Below are positions 32,574 to 41,893 of a DNA stretch of 64,000 nucleotides, in pieces. The notes below the pieces were generated by a model. That model saw only the letters and a list, made by a program, of their open reading frames with translations, had not been told where the DNA came from and ran no database searches. The stretch lies in NCBI GenBank assembly GCA_018830645.1, contig JAHJSA010000013.1, positions 124,001 to 188,000 of the forward strand, read 5' to 3'. How positions within the stretch are numbered: the first letter of the stretch is position 1; the number at the start of each line of letters is the position of its first letter. Both the position numbers and the translations under genes were made by a program. The DNA is from Actinomycetota bacterium (GTDB lineage: Bacteria; Actinomycetota; Thermoleophilia; RBG-16-64-13).

Positions 32574-33635
32574 CTACGGGACGGCCGACACCACGTCGGC
32601 GAAGCCGAAGCCGCTTGGGCGCTCGAGCTGGTCCATCGTGCAGTCGCGGGGGTCCTTGTCCGGGCGCCAGCGCTCGAGGCGGGTGGCATGACGGAAGCGG
32701 CCGCCGGTGAGTTGGTCGTAGCTCACCTCGGCGACGAGTTCCGGGGCCAGGGGTTCCCAATCCAGGTTTCGGTCGCCGGTCCAGCGGCTTTCCGCCCCCG
32801 GGCGGCGGGCGTCGGCGCCGAACGATTCTTCCGACCGCAGCTCTTCCAGGTGCGGTAGCAGCTCTTGGGCTTCGCGATCGCTGAAGCTCGAGGTGTGCCT
32901 GATGAAATGCAGCGCGCCCTGCTTGTCGTAAAGGCCGAGCAGCAGAGAACCCACCCGGTCTCCCTCGGCCTGCACGCGGTAGCCTCCGATCACCACATCG
33001 ATCGTCCGCCGGTGCTTGACCTTCACCATCTCGCGCTTGCCCTCGATGTAGGGGCGGTCGAGCGCCTTTGCCACGATGCCGTCGCATCCGGCGGCTTCGA
33101 AGTCCACGAACCAGCGTCGAGCTGTTTCGACGTCTGTCGTCGATGGCGTCAGGTGCCAGGGAGCTTCGAGCTTCGCCATGAGGGTCTCAAGTCGGGCGCG
33201 TCGGTCCGCGAACGGTAGCCCGCGCAGGTCCTCGCCCTCGAGTGCGAGGAGATCGAACGCCACCAGCTGTGCCGGCGTCTCCTTGGCGAGGCGGATGATA
33301 CGGCTCTCTGCCGGATGGATGCGGTTCTGCAATACGTCGAACGCGAGTACTCCGTCCCGCACCACGACAACCTCGCCGTCGACCACAGTCCCCTGGGAAA
33401 GCGCGCTGAGCGCGGGCGCGAGCTCGGGGAAGTAGCGCAGGAGAGGCTTTCCGTTGCGGCTGTCCAGGCTCGGAAGATCTCCGCTCCACGCGAGGGCTCT
33501 AAACCCGTCCCACTTCGGTTCGTAGGCCCAACCGGGTGGCGCGGGAAGCTCGGTTCGGGTAACGGCCTCCATGGGCTTGATCGGCGGGCCGAAGGGCCGG
33601 CCGGATGAGGCGGCGGGTTTGTCGTCTGCCTTCAT
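32574..33635 (-). CDS. ATP-dependent DNA ligase (LigD-ligase/LigC type)
   Basis: The 353-residue protein has the nucleotidyl-transfer lysine in EPKWDGFRA (Lys near 42), then LDSRNGKPLLRYFPEL, DGEVVV, FDLLAL, EGIVAK-like DGIVAK and VKVKHRR, followed by an OB-fold domain. ATG 33635 is used because the open frame beyond it lacks similarity. With the facing polymerase-domain gene it would make a split end-joining pair. No Ku gene is in the window. Confidence 0.88.
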   Translation of the reverse strand: MKADDKPAASSGRPFGPPIKPMEAVTRTELPAPPGWAYEPKWDGFRALAWSGDLPSLDSRNGKPLLRYFPELAPALSALSQGTVVDGEVVVVRDGVLAFDVLQNRIHPAESRIIRLAKETPAQLVAFDLLALEGEDLRGLPFADRRARLETLMAKLEAPWHLTPSTTDVETARRWFVDFEAAGCDGIVAKALDRPYIEGKREMVKVKHRRTIDVVIGGYRVQAEGDRVGSLLLGLYDKQGALHFIRHTSSFSDREAQELLPHLEELRSEESFGADARRPGAESRWTGDRNLDWEPLAPELVAEVSYDQLTGGRFRHATRLERWRPDKDPRDCTMDQLERPSGFGFADVVSAVP

Positions 33636-33824
33636 GGTTCCGACATGGTGCCCCGGAATCGATTCTTCCAGTCGAGCGGAGCGCGCGGCGGAACAGGTAA
33701 CGGCGGGTTGAGGAGGCTTGCGTCGGGCTCCGTGCGGGCACATAGCCGGCGTAGGGGCGTGGCGCCCAAGGATCGAGCCGATGAGGATCGATGCGTGAAG
33801 ACAGAGCCTAGGACGATAGGACGC

Positions 33825-35018
33825 ATGAAGCGCGGGCGTATATGGAGAGGGGTGCTTCAGTCGGGCATCGCGGCCGTCCTGCTGGTTGGTGCGATCGCCT
33901 TGGCCGCGTTCGCCCAGGGGTGTTCGGGCTCGGAGCCGACCGATTCGTCGCCTGACTCCCCGTCGGTCTCGGAGACGACCGGGCCGGGGGATGCAGCCGG
34001 AGAGGCCGACCTGACCGTGGAAGTCGTGGCCCAGAGTCTCACCGTTCCCTGGGAGATCCGCTTCTTTCCCGACGGTGCCCTTCTCGTGACCGAGCGCACC
34101 GGTCGTGTCCTTCGGATCGACGCGGCGACCGGCGCGGTCAGCGAACTCGGCAGACTGCCGGTGGCCTCAGAGGGGGAGGGAGGACTCCTCGGCGCGGCCC
34201 TCGACCCGGGATTCCCAACCCAGCCCTACCTCTATGTCGCGTACACGTATCGGGACGGCGCGAGCGGTGGCCTCGCCAACAGAGTCAGCCGGCTCACGCT
34301 GAACGGCGACGCGGTCGGTGAAGAGAAGGTGCTTGTCGACGGGATCCCCGGAGCGGGGAATCACAACGGCAGCCGGGTGGCGTTCGGCCCCGAGGGCGAT
34401 CTCTGGGTCACCACCGGCGACGCCTCCAAGGCCGAGCTGGCTCAGGAACTCGGTTCGCTCGCCGGGAAGGTGCTGCGCATGGACCGCGAGGGACGCCCCG
34501 CCGCCGCCAACCCGTTCGGCGATTCCCTGGTGTACTCGTACGGGCACCGGAACCCCCAAGGTCTCGCCTGGCTCGCGGGCGACCCCGATCCTTTCGTGAC
34601 CGAGCACGGTCCGAACGAGAACGACGAGGTGAACCACCTCCAGGCAGGCGGCAACTACGGCTGGCCCCAGGTCGGGGGGACGGGAGGCGGACCCGAGTTC
34701 GTGGGCGCCATCCACGCGTGGACGCCCACGATAGCCCCGGCAGGAGCCGTCTTCTACGAGGCCGACGCTATCCGGGGCTGGCGCGGGTCACTCCTCTTCG
34801 TCACGCTCAAGGAGTCCGATCTGCGCCGGCTGGTCCCCACCGACTCGTCCTTCTCGGCGGTCGCCGAGGAACACATACTCTTCGACGAGCGCTTCGGCCG
34901 CCTGCGCTCCATCGCTGTCGGCCCCGACGGCGCCCTCTACCTGGGCACGAGCAACCGCGACGGCCGCGGGGACGAGAACGAGGATGACGACAAGATTCTG
35001 CGGATCACCGTGAGGTGA
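33825..35018 (+). CDS. PQQ-type glucose/sorbosone dehydrogenase family lipoprotein
   Basis: The 397-residue protein has a signal segment at about 12-30 ending in AFAQGC, a likely lipobox with Cys33, and a Ser/Thr/Asp-rich spacer to about 60. A six-bladed propeller of the soluble glucose dehydrogenase/sorbosone dehydrogenase family follows: LTVPWEIRFFPDG, LLVTERTGR, EGGLLGAALDP, NHNGSRVAFGPEGDLWV, GHRNPQGLAW and EHGPNENDEVN. The family oxidises sugars outside the cytoplasmic membrane, usually with PQQ, though many members are uncharacterised. No PQQ synthesis genes are seen. Confidence 0.87.
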   Translation: MKRGRIWRGVLQSGIAAVLLVGAIALAAFAQGCSGSEPTDSSPDSPSVSETTGPGDAAGEADLTVEVVAQSLTVPWEIRFFPDGALLVTERTGRVLRIDAATGAVSELGRLPVASEGEGGLLGAALDPGFPTQPYLYVAYTYRDGASGGLANRVSRLTLNGDAVGEEKVLVDGIPGAGNHNGSRVAFGPEGDLWVTTGDASKAELAQELGSLAGKVLRMDREGRPAAANPFGDSLVYSYGHRNPQGLAWLAGDPDPFVTEHGPNENDEVNHLQAGGNYGWPQVGGTGGGPEFVGAIHAWTPTIAPAGAVFYEADAIRGWRGSLLFVTLKESDLRRLVPTDSSFSAVAEEHILFDERFGRLRSIAVGPDGALYLGTSNRDGRGDENEDDDKILRITVR

Positions 35019-35222
35019 CGGCGTGACCAAGACGCGTGACAGCGACCGGGAAGCCGGCCGCCACGAGGACCGTACCGAGGGCGGTGTCGGCGGGCCCGGC
35101 AGACTCGACGTCGAGACGCGCGAGCACGTGCCGTCCTGTCGCGCACAGCAGGCGTGTCGACGCCGTTCGGGATCCTGCTGTCGCCCCAGGGGCCGACCAC
35201 CCTCAGTGCGCCCCTACGCACC
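35019..35222. other. intergenic stretch without recognised features
   Basis: Between the sugar dehydrogenase and the HEPN gene, about 200 bp hold no convincing gene, repeat or terminator. Confidence 0.45.
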
Positions 35223-35609
35223 CTACGCTCCTACCGAGTCGAGATACCTCCGTGCCGCCGCGAGAAACGCGCCGGCTCGACGGATCTGCTCCTCGGCGTT
35301 CTCCTGAGGCATCTCTGGTCCGAAATCGTAGTCTCCGAAGTGTCGCGCCTCCTGAGCTTCGAGTAGGTAGCGATGAAAGTGCGGGGGCAACACCCCGGTA
35401 GCGGCGAATCGAACGCCGTATGCAGCGTGCACAGCTGAGTGCTTGGAGAACGCGAGACCCAAGGACTGGAGAAGCACCTCGGCGGCGTAGAACATCGCGT
35501 GGTAGGCCCGCGATGCGGCGAAACCGTAGAAGCCCTCTTGCGCCAACACTTGCGCCCCGGCCAAGCTTTGCTCAGCCTTGCGGAGCATCGCCTGCTGATC
35601 GGGAGTCAA
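35223..35609 (-). CDS. HEPN-domain protein of an MNT/HEPN pair
   Basis: The 128-residue protein matches the HEPN partner of minimal nucleotidyltransferases: KAEQSLAGAQVLAQEGFYGFA, SRAYHAMFYAAEVLL and the later RHFGDYDF. The classical RNase motif Arg-x4-6-His is not evident, as in some MNT-paired HEPN proteins. TTG 35609 is proposed as start: its codon overlaps the stop of the MNT gene as TTGA, and the product then has the usual length. The pair is a type VII-like toxin-antitoxin module. Unlike the second pair at 49703-50252 it appears complete. Confidence 0.78.
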   Translation of the reverse strand: MTPDQQAMLRKAEQSLAGAQVLAQEGFYGFAASRAYHAMFYAAEVLLQSLGLAFSKHSAVHAAYGVRFAATGVLPPHFHRYLLEAQEARHFGDYDFGPEMPQENAEEQIRRAGAFLAAARRYLDSVGA

Positions 35610-35926
35610 ACCAGCACCCCTTCCCGGCGGACGTTCATCAGCAGTGGGGTCTGCTCGACTCCATACCGGTCGAGCGAAACGAACACGCACGAAACAACCA
35701 CTTCATGTCGCAGGGATAGCTCAGCCACGATCTCCCCCGTGCGGGAAATCTCTTCCCACGGACGGACCAGCCCACGGAGGACCACCAGCACATCGATATC
35801 CGATCCCTCCTCGGCGTCGCCACGGGCCTGGGATCCAAACAGCACCACTTCGACCAGACGCTCGTCGTAGACGACTTCCAGCCTCCCGCGTAGCTCAGAT
35901 GCGATTCGGAGGATCCGCGCTTCCAT
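35606..35926 (-). CDS. minimal nucleotidyltransferase (MNT-domain antitoxin)
   Basis: The 106-residue protein has the nucleotidyltransferase signature GSQARGDAEEGSDID, i.e. GS and DxD at the family spacing. In MNT/HEPN systems this protein modifies and silences the HEPN toxin. ATG 35926 is preceded by AGGAG, and its stop overlaps the HEPN start. Confidence 0.86.
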   Translation of the reverse strand: MEARILRIASELRGRLEVVYDERLVEVVLFGSQARGDAEEGSDIDVLVVLRGLVRPWEEISRTGEIVAELSLRHEVVVSCVFVSLDRYGVEQTPLLMNVRREGVLV

Positions 35927-36045
35927 GAACTCGACTCCTGCACCAGACGCGGCAAGATTGCGCTCTCGAGATCATTGTAGATGGCCTCTGCCCGGAGCAG
36001 GGCCCACCGCCTGCTCGTACGCGATGGTGGCGGGCGGGCTCAGGC

Positions 36046-36975
36046 TCACAGCACCGGCCGGGGCCTCTCCAGACACAGGTCCACCAACTCGTCGATGACC
36101 GCCGTGCCGGCGCACATCACCGTGTCGGCTCCGCCCCAGTAGATCTTCACCGTTCCGTCGTCCTCGGGTATCGCGCCGCAGGTGAAGACCACGTTCGGCA
36201 CGTAGCCCACTCGCTCCCAGGGTTCCTCGGGCTCAAGGATCCACTCGTCGGCCACCCCCAGCAACAGGGCCGGGTCGGCGAGGTCGTGGAGGGCTGCCCC
36301 CAGCCGGTAGACGGCGCCGGCCATGGTGGGGTAGACGCCGTGGTAGAGGTGGAGCCAACCCCGCGGCGTCTTGATGGGCGTCGCGCCGGGGCCGATCTTC
36401 TGCTCGTCCCAGTGGTAGGGGACCGGCTTCATCACCACCCGCGAGTCGCCCCAGTGGATCAGATCTGTGGAGTAGGTGATCCAGATGCTCCACGGCGAGA
36501 TCTCGGAGTGCGGTCGGTCGAGGCGCACGTACCGGCCGCCGATCTTCTCCGGGAAGATCACCACGTTGCGGCTGTCCGCCGGGGTGATGAGCGCCACCCG
36601 CTCTACCGAGCGGAAGTCGGCCGTCTTGGCCAGTGCGACCCGCACCCCGTGCCGGGAGTAGGCGCTGTAGGTGAGCAGGTACTCGCCGTCCAGAGGGCAC
36701 ACGCGCACGTCCTCCACGCCCCACTCCTCGTACTCGGCGAAGACCCCTTCGGTGGCGGGCACGAGGAAGGGCTCGGGACGTACGGTGAAACGGAAGCCGT
36801 CGTCGCCCTCGGCCAGGCCGATGATCGAGCGACCGTTGCGGCGGTGGGAGCGGAAGAGGAGCAGGTAGCGGCCCTCGTGCTTGACCGCTCCGGCGTTGTG
36901 CACCGTCGCCACCGGGTAGGGAACGTCGGCCTTGGTGAGGATGGGGTTACCGGGATGGCGTTGGACCAGGGTCAT
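36046..36975 (-). CDS. GH130-family glycosidase/phosphorylase (first copy)
   Basis: The 309-residue five-bladed propeller protein matches GH130 (mannosyl-oligosaccharide phosphorylase/hydrolase): HPGNPILTKADVPYP at the start, the family's EDVRV near 93 (probable catalytic Asp), RNVVIFPEKI, KIGPGATPI and GWLHLYHGV. Whether it phosphorylyses or hydrolyses beta-mannosides is not clear. It lies 3 bp behind the AAA ATPase gene, and its ribosome binding site AAGGAACG is inside that gene. A paralogue lies at 56509, on the other side of the defence island. Confidence 0.88.
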   Translation of the reverse strand: MTLVQRHPGNPILTKADVPYPVATVHNAGAVKHEGRYLLLFRSHRRNGRSIIGLAEGDDGFRFTVRPEPFLVPATEGVFAEYEEWGVEDVRVCPLDGEYLLTYSAYSRHGVRVALAKTADFRSVERVALITPADSRNVVIFPEKIGGRYVRLDRPHSEISPWSIWITYSTDLIHWGDSRVVMKPVPYHWDEQKIGPGATPIKTPRGWLHLYHGVYPTMAGAVYRLGAALHDLADPALLLGVADEWILEPEEPWERVGYVPNVVFTCGAIPEDDGTVKIYWGGADTVMCAGTAVIDELVDLCLERPRPVL

Positions 36976-36978
36976 CGA

Positions 36979-38160
36979 TCACGTTCCTTCTTCGGCTATG
37001 AGGGCGGCCAGTTCATCCAGAGGGATGGCGGTGATATCCGCTGCTAGTGGGTACACTTCCTGCCCCGGGTACACCACGAACCGCCTCTCGGGGCCGAGGT
37101 CGGCACAGGCGGCGTGGAATCCACGCTCGGGTCGGGGCGCGAGGCTGCGCTTGATCTCCACCGCCCACACCCGACCATCGGGCCAGGCCAGCAGTAGGTC
37201 TATCTCGGCGCCACCGCTCGTGCGATAGAAGTAGCCTTGGACGCCCCGTGGCGCTGAGGCCAGCAGGTTCTCGATGACGAAGCCCTCCCAGCCGGCGCCG
37301 ACCACGGGGTGGCCGAATAGGGTGTCCATGTCGCCGATGCTCAGCAGCGCGTGCAGAAGACCGCTGTCGCGCACATAGACTTTGGGCGACCTAACCAGCC
37401 TCTTTCCCAGGTTGGCGTGCCAGGCCGGCAAGCGCCGCACCAGCAACAGGTCGGAGAGCAGGTCGATGTAGACGGCCGCCGTCTTGCCGTCTACACCCAA
37501 GTTGCGCGCCAACTGGGCCACGTTGAGCAGGCCGCCTTGATGGTGGGCGAGCATGGTCCAGAAGCGGCGCAGGGTCTCGGCGGCGATCCGCGGACCGAAC
37601 TGAGGGATATCGCGCTCGAGATAGGTGCGTATGAAATCCTCGCGCCAGCGGAGGCTTTCGGCGTCATCCGTGGCGAGGAAGCTCTCCGGAAAGCCGCCAC
37701 GCAACCAGAGTCGGGCGACCGGCATGTCGATCGGCTGCCTGCGCACCTCGAGCACGGAGAAGGGGCTCAGTTCCAGATAGCTGATGCGCCCGGCCAAAGT
37801 CTCGCCGGACTGCTTGAGCAGGTCCAACGTTGCCGAACCCAGCAGCAGATACATCCCGTTGCGATGACCGGCGCGGCGGGCCCGGTCGATCAGACCGCGC
37901 AGCGACGGGAAGAGGTTGGGAGCGCGGTGCACCTCATCGAGGATCACCAGCCGCCCGAGATGATCGCCAAGATACAGTTCGGGCTCGCTGAGCTTGGCGC
38001 GATCGCGCTCGGATTCGAGATCGAGATAGAGAGCCTGATGCGCCTCGCCCTCGGCCAGAGCCAGCGTCGTCTTGCCGGCCTGGTGCGGTCCAAGCAAGGC
38101 CACGGCGGGCGCCTGTTGAAGGCGTCGATGGAGTTCGGAGGCCAGCCTGCGCTCAATCAT
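36979..38160 (-). CDS. AAA-family ATPase with DUF4143 domain
   Basis: The 393-residue protein has a Walker A motif GPHQAGKTT near 24-32, Walker B VILDEVHRAP near 72-81, and a C-terminal DUF4143 region with VYVRDSGLLHALL, GAGWEGFVIENLL and the nuclease-like EIDLLLAW...VEIKRS. Such orphan ATPases are common in accessory regions and often linked to plasmid maintenance or defence; their biochemical role is not settled. It lies 63 bp behind hsdR on the same strand and marks the downstream edge of the island. Confidence 0.85.
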   Translation of the reverse strand: MIERRLASELHRRLQQAPAVALLGPHQAGKTTLALAEGEAHQALYLDLESERDRAKLSEPELYLGDHLGRLVILDEVHRAPNLFPSLRGLIDRARRAGHRNGMYLLLGSATLDLLKQSGETLAGRISYLELSPFSVLEVRRQPIDMPVARLWLRGGFPESFLATDDAESLRWREDFIRTYLERDIPQFGPRIAAETLRRFWTMLAHHQGGLLNVAQLARNLGVDGKTAAVYIDLLSDLLLVRRLPAWHANLGKRLVRSPKVYVRDSGLLHALLSIGDMDTLFGHPVVGAGWEGFVIENLLASAPRGVQGYFYRTSGGAEIDLLLAWPDGRVWAVEIKRSLAPRPERGFHAACADLGPERRFVVYPGQEVYPLAADITAIPLDELAALIAEEGT

Positions 38161-38223
38161 GTATGCAAGTATGGAGTCGCGCTACGTGATTTGCAAGGTT
38201 AGAGCGCCGACTCATCCTGCCCT

Positions 38224-41172
38224 CTACGCGGCGGTCGAGCTTTCGTACGTTAGTCCGAACACCGTGTCGGTCAGCCAGCGCCTGAACGACTCGTTGTCCA
38301 CGAACTGCTTGAAGAGCTCGGTGTCATCCTTGAGCACGGCGGTCATCACGCGCTGGAGGGCCTTGTCGTGCTCGATGCGGGCGTTCTGCTTGTCCGAGTT
38401 CTTCTGCGCGTTCTGGTAGGCGGAGTCGGCGGCGACGCGCGCCGGGATGTCCTCGGTAATGAGTTTGTGCACCCGGTCGGCGTCGGTCCAGGGGATGTTG
38501 CCGAACTGGTCGTTGAAGGCCTTGATGATGTTGGAGAGGCGGTCCAGCTCGGGCTCCGGTTTCCTCCCCGCGCCCGCGGACGGCACGGGGCCGATCTCGG
38601 TGTCCTCATCGTGGAGCTGGATCCTCATCACGGCCTTCTTCTCGACCCGGTAGCTATCCATGTCGATGGACTCGAGGATGCCTTTCGACAGGTCCTCCTC
38701 CATAGGCGCCGGCAACTTCGGCACGAGGAAGTCCAGGAAGATCGAGAGCTTCTCCCACTCGGCGTTGGTGTAGGGCAGGATCGAAGCCAGGAACCCGTAG
38801 GTTCGTGTGAAGGCCTTGGCTTTGCTCTTGAAGTCCACCTGCCCGTCTTCGCCGAGCTCGGCGTTGTAGACGGCGACGCAGCCGTCGAGGATCGGGTCGA
38901 GGCGATCGCGGTCGGCCCCGCCCAGGTAGAGCCTCACAAGCTCCTCGATCTCGGCGTGGCCGTAGACCTGGTATCCGTCGAGTGCTGCTTTGAGGTCGTG
39001 GAGCTTGTTGGGATCGGTCTCCTCGCTGAGGATCGTAGTGCGGTAGTAGTCGGCGAAGGCCGTCTCGATGGTGTCGGCGCTGTTCAGGAAGTCGAGCACG
39101 AACACATCGTGCTTCCTCGGATGCGCACGGTTGAGACGCGACAGCGTCTGCACGGTCTTGATCCCCGAGAGCACCTTATCCACGTACATGGTGTGCAGGA
39201 GAGGCTCGTCGTAGCCCGTTTGGAACTTGTCCGCGCAGATCAGGAAGCGGTAGGGGTCCACCTGGATGCGGTCTGGGATCGCGCTGGTGGGGAAGCCGTT
39301 CAGCGAGGCCTCCGTCACCTTCGCGCCGCCGAACTCGTGCTCGCCGGAGAAGGCCACGATGGCCCGATGTGGACTCTTGCGCTCGATGAGGTAGCCGCTG
39401 ATCGCACGGTAGTACTGGATGGCCCGCTCGATGCCGCTCGTGACCACCATGGCCCGCGCCTGTCCGCCGACCTTGTTCAGAGCAAGTACCTGTTCGTGAA
39501 AGTGATCCACCATGATCTCGGCCTTGAGGCGGATGGCGTGGTCGTGGCTCTCGACGTAGCGCCGCAGCTTCTTCCGGGCCCGCTTGGTGTCGAACTCCGG
39601 GTCGCCTTCCACCATCTTGATGAGCCGGTAGTAGCTCTCGACCGGGGTGTAGTTGCGGAGCACGTCAAGGATGAATCCCTCCTGGACGGCCTGCTTCATG
39701 GTGTAGCTGTGGAACGGGCGGTGCTTGGTCTGTTCGCCGACCTCGAAGGGCCCGCCGAAGACCTCGAGCGTCTTGTTCTTGGGCGTAGCCGTGAAGGCGA
39801 AGTAGCTCGCGTTCGGCAGAAGCTTGCGCGCTTCCATGATGCGGTTGATAGTGTCCTCGGCGGTCTCGTCGTCCTCCTCGGCGCCGGCCACTGAGAGGGC
39901 CATGGAGACCGCCGCCGAGGTCTTGCCGCCCTGGCTCGAATGCGCCTCGTCGATGATGATCGCGAAGCGCCGGCCGCGCTGTTCGTTGCCGATCTCGTCG
40001 AGGATGAACGGGAACTTCTGAACCGTGCTGATGATGATCCTCTTGCCGCTCTCGATGAACTTCCTCAGATCGCCGGACGCGTCCGCGTGGCCCACCGTCG
40101 CGCCCACCTGGGCGAACTGTTTGATGGTGTCCTTGATCTGCTTGTCGAGGATCCTGCGATCGGTCACCACGATGATGGAATCGAAGATCGGCGCGTCGGC
40201 CGTGGCGCTCCGCAACCCGATAAGCTGATGAGCGAGCCAGGCGATGGAGTTCGACTTGCCGCTCCCCGCCGAGTGCTGGATGAGATAGCGTCTGCCCACC
40301 CCCTGCTCCGCGGCGTCGGCCAGCAGCCGGCGAACAACGTCAAGCTGGTGAAAGCGCGGCCAGATCTGCGTCGCCTTCTTCTTGCCGGTTTTCTCGTCCT
40401 TCGTCTCGACGATCTGGGCGTAGTTCTCCAGGATGTCGGTCAGGCGCTCGCGGGTGAGGATGCTCTTCCAGAGGTAGTCGGTCTTGAGGCCGGCTGGGTT
40501 GGGCGGGTTGCCCGCGCCGTCGTTCCAGCCACGGTTGAAGGGGAGGAACCAGGAGATCTTGCCCTGGAGGTGGGTACAGAAGCGCACCTCCTGGTCGTCC
40601 ACGGCGAAGTGCACCACGCAGCGCCCGAACTCGAAGAGCCGTTCGCGCGGGTCGCGATCGCGCTTGTACTGTTGGACGGCGTCCGCGACCGTCTGCTTGG
40701 TGAGGCTGTTCTTCAGCTCGAAGGTGGCCACCGGCAGGCCGTTGATAAAGAGTCCGAGGTCGAGCGCGAGCTGAGTCTCGTCGCGGCTGTAGCGGAGCTG
40801 GCGGGAGACGCTGAAGCGGTTCTGGGTGTAGCGAAGGGCGGCCGCCGGGTTCCCGGGCGAGGGAGTGCCGTAGAAGAGGTCCAGATGGTGCGCCCCGTGC
40901 TTGATCCCGTGCCGCAGCACGTCGATGGTGCCACGCTTGGTGATCTCGCCCTGCAGGCGGGCGAGGAACGTGCGCCTGTTGGGGCCGTCCTCGCCGAGAT
41001 TGAGGGCTTCGGCGGCCTCGGGCTGCGTCTCTCGCAGAAAGTCGGCGAGCTGGGGGAGGTCGACGGCGTATTCTCGGTCGTAGGCGGCGGGGTCGCCGCG
41101 GAGCCAGCCGCGCTCCTGCATGTCGCGGACGATGAGGGTCTCGAGGTTTTTCTCGCTGGTGTCGGTGGTCAC
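38224..41172 (-). CDS. hsdR: type I restriction enzyme R subunit
   Basis: The 982-residue subunit has the N-terminal PD-ExK-type nuclease region (TFELKNSL near 150), Walker A HSAGSGKSNS near 303, DEAHSS near 409 and a helicase C-terminal domain with ICADKFQTGYDEP. It is full length and has no visible frameshift. It translocates DNA and cuts when HsdS reports unmethylated sites. It is the last R-M gene in the direction of transcription and lies about 12 kb downstream of hsdM, an unusually long split. The start is GTG 41172. Confidence 0.94.
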   Translation of the reverse strand: MTTDTSEKNLETLIVRDMQERGWLRGDPAAYDREYAVDLPQLADFLRETQPEAAEALNLGEDGPNRRTFLARLQGEITKRGTIDVLRHGIKHGAHHLDLFYGTPSPGNPAAALRYTQNRFSVSRQLRYSRDETQLALDLGLFINGLPVATFELKNSLTKQTVADAVQQYKRDRDPRERLFEFGRCVVHFAVDDQEVRFCTHLQGKISWFLPFNRGWNDGAGNPPNPAGLKTDYLWKSILTRERLTDILENYAQIVETKDEKTGKKKATQIWPRFHQLDVVRRLLADAAEQGVGRRYLIQHSAGSGKSNSIAWLAHQLIGLRSATADAPIFDSIIVVTDRRILDKQIKDTIKQFAQVGATVGHADASGDLRKFIESGKRIIISTVQKFPFILDEIGNEQRGRRFAIIIDEAHSSQGGKTSAAVSMALSVAGAEEDDETAEDTINRIMEARKLLPNASYFAFTATPKNKTLEVFGGPFEVGEQTKHRPFHSYTMKQAVQEGFILDVLRNYTPVESYYRLIKMVEGDPEFDTKRARKKLRRYVESHDHAIRLKAEIMVDHFHEQVLALNKVGGQARAMVVTSGIERAIQYYRAISGYLIERKSPHRAIVAFSGEHEFGGAKVTEASLNGFPTSAIPDRIQVDPYRFLICADKFQTGYDEPLLHTMYVDKVLSGIKTVQTLSRLNRAHPRKHDVFVLDFLNSADTIETAFADYYRTTILSEETDPNKLHDLKAALDGYQVYGHAEIEELVRLYLGGADRDRLDPILDGCVAVYNAELGEDGQVDFKSKAKAFTRTYGFLASILPYTNAEWEKLSIFLDFLVPKLPAPMEEDLSKGILESIDMDSYRVEKKAVMRIQLHDEDTEIGPVPSAGAGRKPEPELDRLSNIIKAFNDQFGNIPWTDADRVHKLITEDIPARVAADSAYQNAQKNSDKQNARIEHDKALQRVMTAVLKDDTELFKQFVDNESFRRWLTDTVFGLTYESSTAA

Positions 41173-41207
41173 TCCGAAGCCTCGCCGAGGCAGTCAGGCG
41201 TCCCGCC

Positions 41208-41318
41208 GATCAAGTACCCATCAAGTACGCGAAGGCTTCGCAATGCTTAGTGAATCCCATTACTTACGAGAATGAAAGACTCCTCAGACAGGCCGCCCAT
41301 CAAGTACCCATCAAGTAC
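41208..41318. repeat. two copies of a 21-bp composite repeat upstream of hsdR
   Basis: ATCAAGTACCCATCAAGTACG occurs at about 41209-41229 and again at about 41299-41319. Each copy contains ATCAAGTACC twice. A distant relative (CCGTCAAACAA in tandem) lies at 45293-45316, behind darG. They look like duplicated gene ends or insertion scars. Confidence 0.65.
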
Positions 41319-41323
41319 GGCGC

Positions 41324-41815
41324 TCACGGATGTCCCTCTCTACTCTCCTGGGCAGCCCACCAGGGGGCATATCTCATCAGCTTTGGCGCCGCCGCCGCCT
41401 CGTCCGGGACGATCGCGCCTGCTTCGACGGCCTCGCGAATCAACCGCGAGACGCTCGAGCGATTGCGGTCTTCGATCCCGAACCGCGCACGAAGCGACGT
41501 GTTGGTCAGGAAGCTGCGCGTCATGTATCGCAGGCAGGCGTGCAGGTAGCATGCTCGTATGCGGTCTTGCCTGTCCATGTCCTTCAGGTCTTTATACGCG
41601 AACAGGACGGTCCTCGTGAACCCATCCGGCTTCTCGAACAGCGGCGCCGGCAACTGGAATAGCTCCACCTGGAAGACGACCTTGTCGATGCCACTCCCTC
41701 GTTCCTCGCAGATGCGGGCGCGACGCATCTTCCTTCCTCGTGGCTGGCGACCCCACGACGGTACCCCTTTGCTAATTCCTTTGCTAGGACATAGGTATCC
41801 GTCACAGCCTAGCAA
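41324..41815 (-). pseudogene. C-terminal remnant of an AlbA_2/RecG-C-like ATP-binding regulator
   Basis: The frame encodes only the carboxyl end of the family: RRARICEERGSGIDKVV, the ELFQLPAPLF segment and a winged-helix tail with RARFGIEDRNRSSVSRLI and APWWA. The AlbA_2 domain and most of the ATPase-like part are missing, and the first 35 residues have no similarity. A full-length relative lies just upstream at 41894. It is probably a leftover of an older copy. Confidence 0.75.
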
Positions 41816-41893
41816 AGGCGTAGCCCCTTTCCGCCTAGGACTTGTTGGGCCTTACCCACAACCCTCGTTCGCTTCCGAAGCGGATTGCTTTGC

